From assembly GCF_014651535.1 (NCBI RefSeq), contig NZ_BMXB01000014.1, forward strand, positions 1 to 64,000: a stretch of DNA of 64,000 nucleotides, written 5' to 3'. Position numbers and translations under genes: made by a program. Source of the stretch: Salinimicrobium marinum (GTDB taxonomy: Bacteria; Bacteroidota; Bacteroidia; Flavobacteriales; Flavobacteriaceae). The notes under the pieces were generated by a model that saw nothing but the letters and a program-made list of their open reading frames with translations, was not told where the DNA came from and made no database searches. Positions within the stretch are counted from its first letter, which is position 1, and each line of letters starts with the position of its first letter. Positions 8,916 to 17,522 of this stretch are shown here, one piece after another.

Positions 8916-9071
8916 ATGTATAAAATCAGGATTCTGGGGATCATTATACTTACTGCAGGCGTACTGTTACTAATTTCTTTTGATGCTGATAATATCGATC
9001 TTTTTGCGGGATTATTAACCGGCGCCGGAGCAGGTCTTGCGCTCACCGGAAGCATCAGGAGAAGGAAATAG
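8916..9071 (+). CDS. Small membrane protein, 51 residues
   Basis: This short frame, MYKIRILGII to SIRRRK, has a hydrophobic N-terminal helix (about 5-21) and a Gly/Ala-rich second hydrophobic stretch (about 30-45) with a basic end. Two-helix hairpin proteins of this size are common in flavobacteria and are usually missed by gene callers. It lies between the barrel gene and another small membrane protein. Function unknown. Confidence 0.5.
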   Translation: MYKIRILGIIILTAGVLLLISFDADNIDLFAGLLTGAGAGLALTGSIRRRK

Positions 9072-9148
9072 CCCTGCTTGAATTATATAAGAATTTCGTA
9101 TTTCCTGTAACTTTTTCTACTTCTGAAGGACTTATTACCAAACCTGAA

Positions 9149-9373
9149 ATGACAAGCGAAAAAATGAAAATTGGGTATTTAATTTTCACAACAGGAAGTC
9201 TTCTAAAATTTCTGGCAGTGATCCTGGTTATAGGAATTGTGGATTTTTTTGTGGCACAGCATTTATTCATCCACACCGCATTAAGTCCATTTGTACTTGT
9301 CGCTTTGAACCTGCTTATATATTACCTCTGCTTGCCATGGATTAAAAAAGGAGTGACTGAAATTGAGAAATAA
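9149..9373 (+). CDS. Small membrane protein, 74 residues
   Basis: This protein has two predicted membrane helices (about 9-34 and 42-62) and a charged C-terminus (KKGVTEIEK). The start at 9149 is chosen for length; the ATG at 9164 (sixth codon) is equally possible. Family not recognised. It follows the 51-residue membrane protein by 77 bp and may be cotranscribed with it. Confidence 0.5.
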   Translation: MTSEKMKIGYLIFTTGSLLKFLAVILVIGIVDFFVAQHLFIHTALSPFVLVALNLLIYYLCLPWIKKGVTEIEK

Positions 9374-9382
9374 TTATGAAGG

Positions 9383-10525
9383 CTACCTCTTTTCTACCAT
9401 CCGGTATGCTTCATCTATGTAAGCATAAAAATCATTGGAGTGTTCACTTCCTTCTGTCTTGTCCATTTTTTTCCGGCCCAGTCGCACAATGATCAGGTTG
9501 TCCTCGGGAATTACGATCACGTACTGTCCCAAAATTCCTCTCATGTAAAAGATTTCCTTGTCACGATATTTTTCGAGCCAGAATCCGTATCCGTAATGAG
9601 GGGTTTCCTCAAAACGTGGCTGTATGGAAGTGGCTACATAGGAAGAATCCAGTAATTGCTGACCATCCCATTTTCCGAAGTTTTTAAACAGTTTTCCGAA
9701 GCGGGCGAAATCCCGGGCATTTGAAGCAATACAACAATAGGCTTTTTCCATGCCACTTTCCTCGCTGTCGAGCTGCCACAGAGCATCGGTTTCCATTCCC
9801 ATGGGTTGCCAGAAGCTTTCACTTAAATAAACAGAAAGTTGCTTTCCAGTGGCTTTTTCAAGCACCATGGCCAGCAGCTGCGTGTTTCCGCTGAGATATT
9901 CCCATTCTTCGCCTGGTGCTTCTGTCACTTTCAGGTTAAGTATCTGTTCCCGGATATTCTCTCCAAAGTAAGCCCTTGCCGTCATCGAAAACGGACTGTA
10001 ATAATTCTCTTCCCAGTTCAATCCCGAAGACATGGAGGCAAGGTCTCCCACGGAAAGCCTGCTGTCAAATTGCGGATAAAAATCTGAAACAGGTTGTTTC
10101 AGGCTTTTTAATTTTCCTTCATTAATTGCCTTTCCCAAAAGGGCGGAAACTATACTTTTTGCCATAGAAAAGGAATTGCTCTTCGAGTCGGGGCCATAAT
10201 CATCATTGTAATCTTCATACCAGATACTGTCATTTTTAAAAATGAGGAAAGCCACGGTTTCCAGTTCACTGTTCAATTCCTGTAAAACAGGTGATGCTTC
10301 AGCCCTGTTATAGTTTTTATGTTTTGGCCATGGTTGCGGAGTACCGTCACCAATTTTCCTGTTTTCAAATTCAGGATAATCTTCAATGTACGCCGTGGTG
10401 TGTCCGGTGAAATAAGTTACCTGAATTGCCCTTAGAATATATTCGTAATTGAAGAGATAAAGTAGAAGAATGGCCGCCATAAGAAAAAGAAAGAGGCCCA
10501 GTAGTATTTTTTTAATGACGTTCAT
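9383..10525 (-). CDS. Serine hydrolase, beta-lactamase (class C) fold
   Basis: This 380-residue protein has an N-terminal membrane anchor (about 6-26) and a beta-lactamase-like domain. The nucleophile motif SMAK (S-x-x-K, about 139-142) is present, and YLSGNTQ fits the second (Y-x-N-type) motif. A C-terminal GYGFWLEKY / GILGQYVIVIPE region corresponds to the third. Such proteins include esterases, D-aminopeptidases and PBP4-like enzymes; substrate cannot be told. It lies 26 bp after the 3'-side of the adjacent ogt gene, and the run ogt to here may be one transcript. Confidence 0.85.
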   Translation of the reverse strand: MNVIKKILLGLFLFLMAAILLLYLFNYEYILRAIQVTYFTGHTTAYIEDYPEFENRKIGDGTPQPWPKHKNYNRAEASPVLQELNSELETVAFLIFKNDSIWYEDYNDDYGPDSKSNSFSMAKSIVSALLGKAINEGKLKSLKQPVSDFYPQFDSRLSVGDLASMSSGLNWEENYYSPFSMTARAYFGENIREQILNLKVTEAPGEEWEYLSGNTQLLAMVLEKATGKQLSVYLSESFWQPMGMETDALWQLDSEESGMEKAYCCIASNARDFARFGKLFKNFGKWDGQQLLDSSYVATSIQPRFEETPHYGYGFWLEKYRDKEIFYMRGILGQYVIVIPEDNLIIVRLGRKKMDKTEGSEHSNDFYAYIDEAYRMVEKR

Positions 10526-10551
10526 TTTATAATGTAATTACTCTTAAATAT

Positions 10552-11025
10552 TCAGAAAAGCACCTGCTGTTTCACCGGATTTTCATGGTCCAGGAGCCAT
10601 TTTTTGCGCCACAATCCTCCGGCATATCCTGTTAAAGAGCCGTCGCTGCCAATGATTCGGTGACAGGGAACTACCACCCACAGGGGATTTTTTCCGTTGG
10701 CTGCAGCAACAGCACGTATGGCTTTTACATCTCCGAGTGTTTTTGACAATTCGAGATAGGAAATGGTTTTTCCAAATGGCACTTTTTGCAGTTCTGTCCA
10801 AACTTTCTTCTGAAAACCGGTTCCTTCAGGATTTAGTGATAGCTCAAAACGAGTCCGTTTTCCGGAGAAGTATTCCTTCAGCTGAAAAATTGCCTGTTTC
10901 AGTTCTTGTGGAACATTCTGGGAACCGTGGTCTTTTTCAGAAGTAATTGAAATACGTGAAATTCCGTTATGATCTCCTTCCAGAAGTACTGTTCCCAACG
11001 GACATTCGAAATATGCTGTTGCCAT
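10552..11025 (-). CDS. ogt: Methylated-DNA-[protein]-cysteine S-methyltransferase
   Basis: This 157-residue suicide repair enzyme removes alkyl groups from O6-alkylguanine. The active-site motif VPCHRIIG (about 118-125, acceptor Cys) is intact, followed by GSDGSLTGYAGGL. A helix-turn-helix region with VWTELQKVPFGKTISY precedes it. It has no Ada-type N-terminal domain. Its start codon directly abuts the stop of the upstream CNNM gene. Confidence 0.93.
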   Translation of the reverse strand: MATAYFECPLGTVLLEGDHNGISRISITSEKDHGSQNVPQELKQAIFQLKEYFSGKRTRFELSLNPEGTGFQKKVWTELQKVPFGKTISYLELSKTLGDVKAIRAVAAANGKNPLWVVVPCHRIIGSDGSLTGYAGGLWRKKWLLDHENPVKQQVLF

Positions 11026-12096
11026 TTATTCCTGTTCTTTTTGCTGCTCCAGAATGCCCAGCCTGCGGGCTCTTTTTTCCCAGTTTTTACGGGCAAGTAC
11101 CTGCATATTTGCTACATTATCACTTTCATCCATAATTTCAAGACCTAACAGCGTCTCAATGATATCTTCCATAGTCACCAGCCCCACTGTATTTCCATAT
11201 TCATCAACCACTATAGCGAGGTGGTTGCGCTTATCGACAAAAGTTTCAAACAGCTTTGGGATTGGTGTGTCAAGAGAAGTGATCTGGATCTCCCTGCGAA
11301 GGGTTTTTAGAGGCTCGGGACCTCTGTCATCTATCATTTCCTCCAGTACATCGTCTTTAAGTATAAACCCTGTAATATTATTCGATTTATCCCGGTAAAT
11401 GGGAATCCTGGAGAATTTGAGATTCTTATGGTTGCGGTGAAAATCTTCTATAGAAGTATTTTCATCTTCGGTCACCGCCACAGAAAAGGGTGTCATAATA
11501 TCTTTTGCCAGTACAGATCGAAAAACGAGCATGTTCTTAATGAAAGTGGATTCGTTTTCCTCAAAAACCCCCTCTTCTTCGGCTGCGTCAGTCATCGCCA
11601 TGAATTCTTCGCGGCTCATGGTACCCATGTGTGCCGATTTCCCAATGAGCCTGGTAGTGAGCCGTAGCAGCCATATAATTCCAGTGTATTTCAAAGGAAA
11701 AATAAAGATCCTGAGGGTCTGTGCGCTAAAATTGCCTAAAGATTGCCAGTAAGTGGCACCAAGTGTTTTGGGAATTATCTCAGAGATCACCAGAATTGCA
11801 ATGGTCATTAGTGCAGAAACAATTCCTACAACACCACCACTTGGATAGATTTTCTCTGCCTGCACCCCCACAAGAATGGCGCCTACTGTGTGGGCAATGG
11901 TATTAATAGTAAGAATGGCTATTAAAGGTTGATCTACGTCTTTTTTAAATTTTGCCAGGGTTTTCGCGTATGATTTTCCTTCGCTTTTTTTAATTCTAAT
12001 AAATGAAGGGGTAAAACTTAAAAATGCAGCTTCAAGAATAGAGCATAAAAAAGAAAAGAAGATGGATAGAAAAGCATAAAGAAGTAGTAATCCCAT
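11026..12096 (-). CDS. CNNM/CorC-type (hemolysin-related) membrane protein with CBS pair
   Basis: This 356-residue protein has an N-terminal DUF21/CNNM transmembrane domain of about four helices (residues 1-150), followed by a CBS-domain pair (about 195-330; KDIMTPFSVAV, GLVTMEDIIETLLG). The family is linked to Mg2+/Co2+ efflux or homeostasis and was once called hemolysin. The C-terminal CorC_HlyC domain found in longer members is absent. It sits directly upstream of ogt. Confidence 0.85.
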   Translation of the reverse strand: MGLLLLYAFLSIFFSFLCSILEAAFLSFTPSFIRIKKSEGKSYAKTLAKFKKDVDQPLIAILTINTIAHTVGAILVGVQAEKIYPSGGVVGIVSALMTIAILVISEIIPKTLGATYWQSLGNFSAQTLRIFIFPLKYTGIIWLLRLTTRLIGKSAHMGTMSREEFMAMTDAAEEEGVFEENESTFIKNMLVFRSVLAKDIMTPFSVAVTEDENTSIEDFHRNHKNLKFSRIPIYRDKSNNITGFILKDDVLEEMIDDRGPEPLKTLRREIQITSLDTPIPKLFETFVDKRNHLAIVVDEYGNTVGLVTMEDIIETLLGLEIMDESDNVANMQVLARKNWEKRARRLGILEQQKEQE

Positions 12097-12189
12097 TTAA
12101 TTGTTTTCTTAAATTCTAAGGTAATAATTATTAGCAGAAAGTATCTTAAATGCTTCTGAATAATTCAAATGCGACCAAATTATGAGGTT

Positions 12190-13170
12190 TTAAAACATAA
12201 CAGCTACCAGATCATCCTCAGAAATGTTGTTGAAATATTCCTTGAGATTAAACTGCTGTAAAACTTCCCTGATAGCATTTTCTTCGTGTTTTGTGTTCTC
12301 TAATGCTCGTTCCACCGGCTCAATGTCCTTTATGTGAAAGAAGTCACCGGTAATTCTTACATCTTTGATGATGCCCTGGGAAACATTCATGTGCATTTCT
12401 AATGTTCCTCCCTTTGTACGTGCACCTTGCTTAAAGTTGTAATCGGGGGATTTCCCAAAGTTCCATTCCCAGGTGCTGTATTTCTCATCTCTTATTTGTT
12501 GAATTTTCTTCAAATCTTCTTCTGTAAATTCATACATCCGGGCATCTTCGAAGGTGGAGGTGATGTGGTCCATTACCTTGTTTGTGAACTCCTCCAGACT
12601 TATTTTTTCCTTAAGATGATCGCTAATGTTGGTAACCCTCTTCGGAACAGACTTTACACTTCTGTCCTTGTACTTCAGAGGATTAATTTTTAATGCTCCG
12701 CTCACATCGGTCATTTGGGAAGAAAAAAGAAGAGTTCCGTGGTGCAGGATCTTGTTTTTTACCACATGTTCTGCATTTCCGGAAAACTTCTTTCCTTCAA
12801 TGGTTAAATCATTTCTTCCTTCAAACTTTGCGTCCACGCCAAGGCTCTTTAAAACATCTATAATAGGTTTGGTATAGCGTTCAAAATCCACCATTTCATA
12901 GCTGTCACCGGTGCGGGTAAAACTGAAGTTAAGGTTTCCAAGGTCGTGATATACCGCACCCCCTCCCGAGAGTCTTCTCACCACCTTAATTCCTTTTTCC
13001 TTCACATAATCTGCATTGATCTCTGCCTGGGTATTTTGATGTTTCCCTACTATGATCGCATTGTCATTGCGCCATAACATGAAACAATCCTCCTTGAGGT
13101 GCTTAAAGATAAATTCATCTGTGGCAATATTGAAATATGGATCTGTGGAGTGATGTTTTATACAAAGCAT
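12190..13170 (-). CDS. lplA: Lipoate-protein ligase A
   Basis: This 326-residue ligase attaches free lipoate to the E2 subunits of 2-oxoacid dehydrogenases and to GcvH. The catalytic domain (1-245) shows the RRLSGGGAVYHDLGN motif (about 64-78) and the expected lysine in KFSGNAEHV. The C-terminal accessory domain (about 245-326) is present. It is monocistronic; the 93 bp after it hold no gene. Confidence 0.9.
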   Translation of the reverse strand: MLCIKHHSTDPYFNIATDEFIFKHLKEDCFMLWRNDNAIIVGKHQNTQAEINADYVKEKGIKVVRRLSGGGAVYHDLGNLNFSFTRTGDSYEMVDFERYTKPIIDVLKSLGVDAKFEGRNDLTIEGKKFSGNAEHVVKNKILHHGTLLFSSQMTDVSGALKINPLKYKDRSVKSVPKRVTNISDHLKEKISLEEFTNKVMDHITSTFEDARMYEFTEEDLKKIQQIRDEKYSTWEWNFGKSPDYNFKQGARTKGGTLEMHMNVSQGIIKDVRITGDFFHIKDIEPVERALENTKHEENAIREVLQQFNLKEYFNNISEDDLVAVMF

Positions 13171-13223
13171 GCCTTTTGTTTTAGGTGTACTTACAAAAAT
13201 AAGAAAGCTGTGGTTGGATATAA

Positions 13224-13358
13224 GGTAAACTGATTTCTTTCTTGAATTTTTATCCTTTTGCCGAGAAAAACTTTGATTTTCATATAGAAGTGGCGCCCGT
13301 TACTGGAGAATTCGATCTTGTAAGAGGGCAGCTGGGGAAGAAAGTGTTGCTCCGGTAA
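13224..13358 (+). pseudogene. Possible 3' remnant of a gene (44 codons, no start)
   Basis: In the gap between lplA and the sugar operon one + frame reads NFYPFAEKNFDFHIEVAPVT, then GEFDLVRGQLGKKVLLR and a stop, opening right after a stop codon. The composition looks like coding sequence but there is no initiator, and I do not recognise a family. It may be the tail of a deleted gene or chance. Confidence 0.2.
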
Positions 13359-13361
13359 CAG

Positions 13362-13402
13362 TGAATAAAAAAGTATGCCCGGAAGATGTTTTATTTCCGG
13401 GT
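13362..13402 (-). terminator. Terminator of the ten-gene sugar operon
   Basis: On the - strand CCCGGAA pairs with TTCCGGG around a 10-nt loop, followed after five bases by TTTTTTA. The stem begins within the last codons of the methyltransferase gene. Confidence 0.65.
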
Positions 13403-14185
13403 TTTGTTTTTCACTTCTTCTTTCCAGTCCTTGCCTACTGCCGAAAGGTATTCTGAAAAATTCCAGGTATCCACACTTGATTCCAGTTTTTCATCTTTTT
13501 CTGCTATGTAGGTTTCGTCTTCGGGCATTGCGGTTACTTTAAATCCGCAGCTCCGCAGCAATGAAAGTATTCCCTGGTGGTTGATCGCCCACCAGTTTGT
13601 AGGATCTCCGGCAAGTTTACTCTCGATAAAAGCCATTTTGGGCCAGGCATCGTTTTTCATGATCTCCCTTTTGTGGAATTCCACATCATCGGGAATTTCC
13701 ATTTCCTCTTTGCCGGGAAGGGAAAGTGTCTGGAAAACCATCATTTTTCGCACTTTCTGAGTCAGGATGTCCATGGCAAGCGTGGGATAGCGCAAATGGT
13801 AGAACACTCCCATGAACCAAACCAAATCGAATTGTTCTTCGGTATGGGCAAGGTCGTACACCTGCATCTGCTTAAACCTGATCTTGTCATCCAGCCCAAA
13901 TTGTTCTGCAGTCCAGCGTGCCTGTTTCAGGTAATGTTCGTCCAGGTCAATAGCCAGAACATCGGCACCTCTTTTGGCGAGTTCAATGGAATAAAATCCG
14001 GCGTTGCAGCCAATATCCAGTACTTTCCAGCCGGTTAGGTCTTCCGGGATGGAATCTTTGATGTTGTTCCATTTAAAGCTCGGAAAGTCGCCCAGAAAAT
14101 GATCGGGGGCTGTTTCCGTACCGTCAGGTAAATGGATGTTGTGAAACCAGGGTGATAATTCTTTTATTTCTGTTTTTATAGACAT
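13391..14185 (-). CDS. SAM-dependent methyltransferase (mo5U34-MT-like), last gene of the sugar operon
   Basis: This 264-residue class I methyltransferase has the SAM-binding motif VLDIGCNAGFYSIELAKRGA (about 55-74), an acidic ribose-binding DLDEH, and QFDLVWFMGVFYHLRYP. It resembles the family that looks like tRNA mo5U34 methyltransferases (I think TIGR04290) but is known next to glycosyltransferases. Its position as tenth gene of a glycan operon argues for methylation of a sugar or glycan rather than tRNA. It follows the preceding glycosyltransferase by 8 bp. Confidence 0.75.
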   Translation of the reverse strand: MSIKTEIKELSPWFHNIHLPDGTETAPDHFLGDFPSFKWNNIKDSIPEDLTGWKVLDIGCNAGFYSIELAKRGADVLAIDLDEHYLKQARWTAEQFGLDDKIRFKQMQVYDLAHTEEQFDLVWFMGVFYHLRYPTLAMDILTQKVRKMMVFQTLSLPGKEEMEIPDDVEFHKREIMKNDAWPKMAFIESKLAGDPTNWWAINHQGILSLLRSCGFKVTAMPEDETYIAEKDEKLESSVDTWNFSEYLSAVGKDWKEEVKNKTRK

Positions 14186-14193
14186 AGTTGGAT

Positions 14194-15270
14194 TTAAAAT
14201 TTTTCTGAAGGCTGCAGGATCTCCTTTACATAGGTTTCAAGTTCTTTTGCCCTTGCCCTCGAGGTGTGGTGTTTCAGCACTTTCTGCCGTGCATTTTCAC
14301 CTATTTGTATTCTTTTTTCTTCAGATATATTTCTGAAATATTCCAAAACCTCAGAAGAGGTTTTTGCAATCAGGATCTCATTTCCGGGTTCAAAGATGGT
14401 TTCAATGCCATCCCAGTAATCTGAAATTATTGGCACGCCACAGGCCGCCGCTTCAAATAACCGAACGCTGGGTGAATATCCGGCTTTGATCATATCTTCC
14501 CGGGTGACATTGAGAGTGTATTTCTGGGAATTGTAAAAAGATCGGTGTTGTGCTGGCGGCAAATGATCAATTCTTTCGACATTTTCCGGCCATTCAATTT
14601 CCTTTGGATATTGTGGTCCTGCCACAACAAATTGCGTATCCTGAATATCTCTTGCAGATTTAATCAGTAGTTCGTTCAGCGTAGGCTGGCGGTCATCGCT
14701 GTACGTTCCCAGATATCCCATTTGCCATTTTTTCACATTGTCTTCAGGATGGTAAAGATCGGGATCAACCGAGCAGTATAGTGGCTTTGCCATAGGGCTG
14801 CCATATTTGTTCTCCAGAAGGTCTAGTGTTGGTCCGCCACAAAAAGACAGGAAAAGATCATATTTACTGATTAAATCGGGATCAATATATTCGTAGTCTT
14901 TCCGTTCCAGTTTTGCCAGCGTTACCGGGGTATCGATGTCGTAATAAGCAGTAATTCCTTTAGCGGTTCCAATTGCCCAATTTCCGACTTCCACACCTTG
15001 CTGAACGTATGATCCAACGATCACCACATCTGCTTCAGCAACTTCGGTAGCATAATCTTTTTTTAATTCTTCATTGGTATTATATAATCCGAGTTTGCAA
15101 AACTCCGGATTTGGCATATCACGGTTTCCGGCGTAATATGGTACATCTTTTTCCAGGAATAGGATGTCGTGGCCCAACGCTGCAAGTTCCTTTAGCAAAG
15201 CCCGATATGTGGTGGCGTGGCCATTTCCCCAGGATGAGGTAACCGATAAACCTATAATTACAAATTTCAT
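14194..15270 (-). CDS. CgeB-like GT-B glycosyltransferase, paralogue 3
   Basis: This 358-residue protein is one of three tandem paralogues. All three share an N-terminal motif of the form S-x-W-N/G-x-G-x-A-x-x-YR with a following GHD; here SSWGNGHATTYRALL, about 12-26. The C-terminal half has the nucleotide-sugar donor-site region typical of GT-B enzymes, RLFEAAACGVPIISDYWDGI (about 272-291). No signal or membrane segment. The gene starts 3 bp after the previous stop. Donor and acceptor sugars are unknown. Confidence 0.7.
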   Translation of the reverse strand: MKFVIIGLSVTSSWGNGHATTYRALLKELAALGHDILFLEKDVPYYAGNRDMPNPEFCKLGLYNTNEELKKDYATEVAEADVVIVGSYVQQGVEVGNWAIGTAKGITAYYDIDTPVTLAKLERKDYEYIDPDLISKYDLFLSFCGGPTLDLLENKYGSPMAKPLYCSVDPDLYHPEDNVKKWQMGYLGTYSDDRQPTLNELLIKSARDIQDTQFVVAGPQYPKEIEWPENVERIDHLPPAQHRSFYNSQKYTLNVTREDMIKAGYSPSVRLFEAAACGVPIISDYWDGIETIFEPGNEILIAKTSSEVLEYFRNISEEKRIQIGENARQKVLKHHTSRARAKELETYVKEILQPSEKF

Positions 15271-15273
15271 TCT

Positions 15274-16389
15274 TTAGATTTTAGTATTTTCTACCGCTTT
15301 AGGTTCAATGTCGAGTTTTTCAGCGATCACAGATTCCAGCAGTTCGGCCCTGTGCTCGTAAGTGTGCCTGGAAAGTACCTTTTTGTATGCTGCCTGTCCA
15401 ATTTCTTTGGCTCTTTCGGGCGTGAGTTCTGCAAGGACTTTTTCCACTTCCTCGCCACTTTTCACCACGATAATTTCTTCGTCGGGTTCAAAAAAGGTCT
15501 CTATTCCTTTCCAGTAATCGGTGATGATACAGGCTGCTGCCCCGGCTGCTTCAAAAACCCTGGTGGCTGGTGAAAATCCGTACTTCGCCATACTATCCCG
15601 ACTAATATTCAGCACTGCCATTGGAGTGCAGTTAAAAGCGTTGTGGTCTTTAGTGTAAACGTGACCCAGATAATCAATATTTTCAGGCAATGGTTTGTCT
15701 CCCCAGCCGCTTCCACCTAGTAAAAATCTTTTTTCCGGAAGGTTTTCCGCAGGTTTAATGAAGAATTCCTCCACACGTTTTTCCCTGTCGGGTAACCTGT
15801 TTCCAAGGAACGCCAGAGTTCCATTAAATTTTTGATTTGCCTCCACCGGAAAATGGGTATCGGTATCTAAAGCATTGTAAATCGGAATACATTTTTTAGC
15901 ACCGTTGCGTTCGTAAGCATCGATCACGGGTTGCCCGCCGCCATAAGTGAGCACAAAATCGTATTTAGGGATCAATTGGTTGAATTGATCTTCTTTGTTT
16001 TCTTCAATCCTGTCAAGCGTTGCAGGTGCATCCACATCCCAGAAAATGATGAGGTTGTTATCAGTTTTCAGTTCAGTGACTTCTTTTTCTAGGAATTCGT
16101 CAAAAGCACCAACCCCACTGGCTTTTATGATCACATCGGCTTCTGAAGCTTCTTTTAGCAACTTCCGAAGTGTATTTTCATCTTTTTCATAAACCACCAC
16201 CTTGCACCATTCGGGATCCTCAATATCACGATGCTTCTGGCGCTCATAAATATCCGGTTCATAAAATGTGACGTCGTGACCCATTCGGTGTAACGCCTTT
16301 ACAATGCCGCGGTAGTAAGTGGCCGCACCATTCCAGTAAGCTGAGACGATGCTGGAGCCAAAAAATGCTATTTTAAGATCGGTTTTCAT
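15274..16389 (-). CDS. CgeB-like GT-B glycosyltransferase, paralogue 2
   Basis: This 371-residue protein is the middle of the three tandem paralogues. Shared motifs are SAYWNGAATYYRGIV (about 17-31) with GHDV after it, an internal VLTYGGGQPVIDAYE, and the donor-site block RVFEAAGAAACIITDYWKGI, with Glu after the family's R-x-F. It overlaps the preceding gene by 4 bp (ATGA), so translation is coupled. It is cytoplasmic by sequence. Similar length and order of motifs to its neighbours suggest gene duplication followed by divergence. Confidence 0.7.
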   Translation of the reverse strand: MKTDLKIAFFGSSIVSAYWNGAATYYRGIVKALHRMGHDVTFYEPDIYERQKHRDIEDPEWCKVVVYEKDENTLRKLLKEASEADVIIKASGVGAFDEFLEKEVTELKTDNNLIIFWDVDAPATLDRIEENKEDQFNQLIPKYDFVLTYGGGQPVIDAYERNGAKKCIPIYNALDTDTHFPVEANQKFNGTLAFLGNRLPDREKRVEEFFIKPAENLPEKRFLLGGSGWGDKPLPENIDYLGHVYTKDHNAFNCTPMAVLNISRDSMAKYGFSPATRVFEAAGAAACIITDYWKGIETFFEPDEEIIVVKSGEEVEKVLAELTPERAKEIGQAAYKKVLSRHTYEHRAELLESVIAEKLDIEPKAVENTKI

Positions 16390-17522
16390 CCTTTTTGTGA
16401 TTTGTTGTGGATTGGGAAAATTTTCTCTTCAGGTATTCCCAGTTCTTGCAGAATTAATTCCAGGCCATCAATGCGATGGGCACAGGTATGTTTTTCTTCA
16501 ATGGTTTTTCTTCCGTTTTGGGAGAGGCTTTGTGCCAGTTGTGCACTTTTCAGCACTTCAGCGATCCTGTAGCCCATATCATTTCCGTTTGTGACCATGA
16601 GGTAATCTTCTCCCGGAGAGAACAGGTTCTCGGCATCTTCCCAGGGAGAGCAGATCAAAGGAATTCCGCAGGAAAGTGCTTCAAAAGGTCGGATAGTCGG
16701 GATCCCTGGCAGCATTTCCACATAAGGTCTTCTTGGGACGTGAACGGTCACTTTATACTTTGCAAAAACCTCCGGAACTTTGTAATTCGGCAGCCAGCCA
16801 CCATATTCTATTCCGGCGTCAGCAAGAGCTTTTTTAGCCTTTTCAGGATAACGCACACCGTACACTTTGGCTTTTATGCCCAGCTCTTTTACCGGCTCGA
16901 TGAGGTATTCCATTAATTCTTCGGTACGCTCATTATCTCCCCAGTTTCCTATCCACACCAGGTCGCCTTCTTTTTCTTCATCTCTATTGGGCGTGAAAAA
17001 TTCGGCATCGGCAGCTTCGTGCCAGGTCCAGACTTTATCCACCCACTTTTTTTCTTCGTAAATATTTTTGATCACATCTCCAAAAACCAATGCCCCGTCA
17101 AAATTTTTGAAGTCGTATTTCGACATACTTTCTTCATCTGAAACTGCCCTGTGATGAGTATCGTGAAAGAGTAATTTATAGCCGTATTGCTCTTTCTTTT
17201 TACCAATTTCTGAAACCAGTTCCGGCTCATTCCATTCATGCACAATCACCAGGTCTGCATCCTTTAAAATGCTTTCGTAGTTGAGCTTTTTCCTCGGATT
17301 GTAAAACTGCGGATTCAAGGATGGGTAATACTGCCGGAATTCATCCAGTTTGTCAGCCCCGTGATCTTTGATGAGGTTTTGCAAACTCCATCCGCCTTCA
17401 GGTTCGTAAACGTCCACATCGTGCCCTCTCTTCTGAAGTTCCTTTACTGTCCCCCTTAAAAAATGGGCATTTCCGTGGTTCCAGTCAGAGTATAACGAAT
17501 GATAAAACATTACTATTTTCAT
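16386..17522 (-). CDS. GT-B glycosyltransferase, paralogue 1
   Basis: This 378-residue protein is the most divergent of the three paralogues. It keeps the N-terminal YSDWNHGNAHFLRGTV (about 11-26) with GHDVDVYEPEGG, and the C-terminal RPFEALSCGIPLICSPWEDA donor-site block. It also has a conserved HDTHHR segment (about 131-136), which could bind substrate. It overlaps both neighbours by 4 bp. The family resembles the CgeB/spore-maturation glycosyltransferases; the substrate cannot be assigned. Confidence 0.7.
   Translation of the reverse strand: MKIVMFYHSLYSDWNHGNAHFLRGTVKELQKRGHDVDVYEPEGGWSLQNLIKDHGADKLDEFRQYYPSLNPQFYNPRKKLNYESILKDADLVIVHEWNEPELVSEIGKKKEQYGYKLLFHDTHHRAVSDEESMSKYDFKNFDGALVFGDVIKNIYEEKKWVDKVWTWHEAADAEFFTPNRDEEKEGDLVWIGNWGDNERTEELMEYLIEPVKELGIKAKVYGVRYPEKAKKALADAGIEYGGWLPNYKVPEVFAKYKVTVHVPRRPYVEMLPGIPTIRPFEALSCGIPLICSPWEDAENLFSPGEDYLMVTNGNDMGYRIAEVLKSAQLAQSLSQNGRKTIEEKHTCAHRIDGLELILQELGIPEEKIFPIHNKSQKG

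Noticed and set aside
16476-16916. A 146-codon + frame opposite a glycosyltransferase gene
   Set aside because: It lies entirely within a conserved - strand gene and its protein is compositionally odd; shadow of the real gene.
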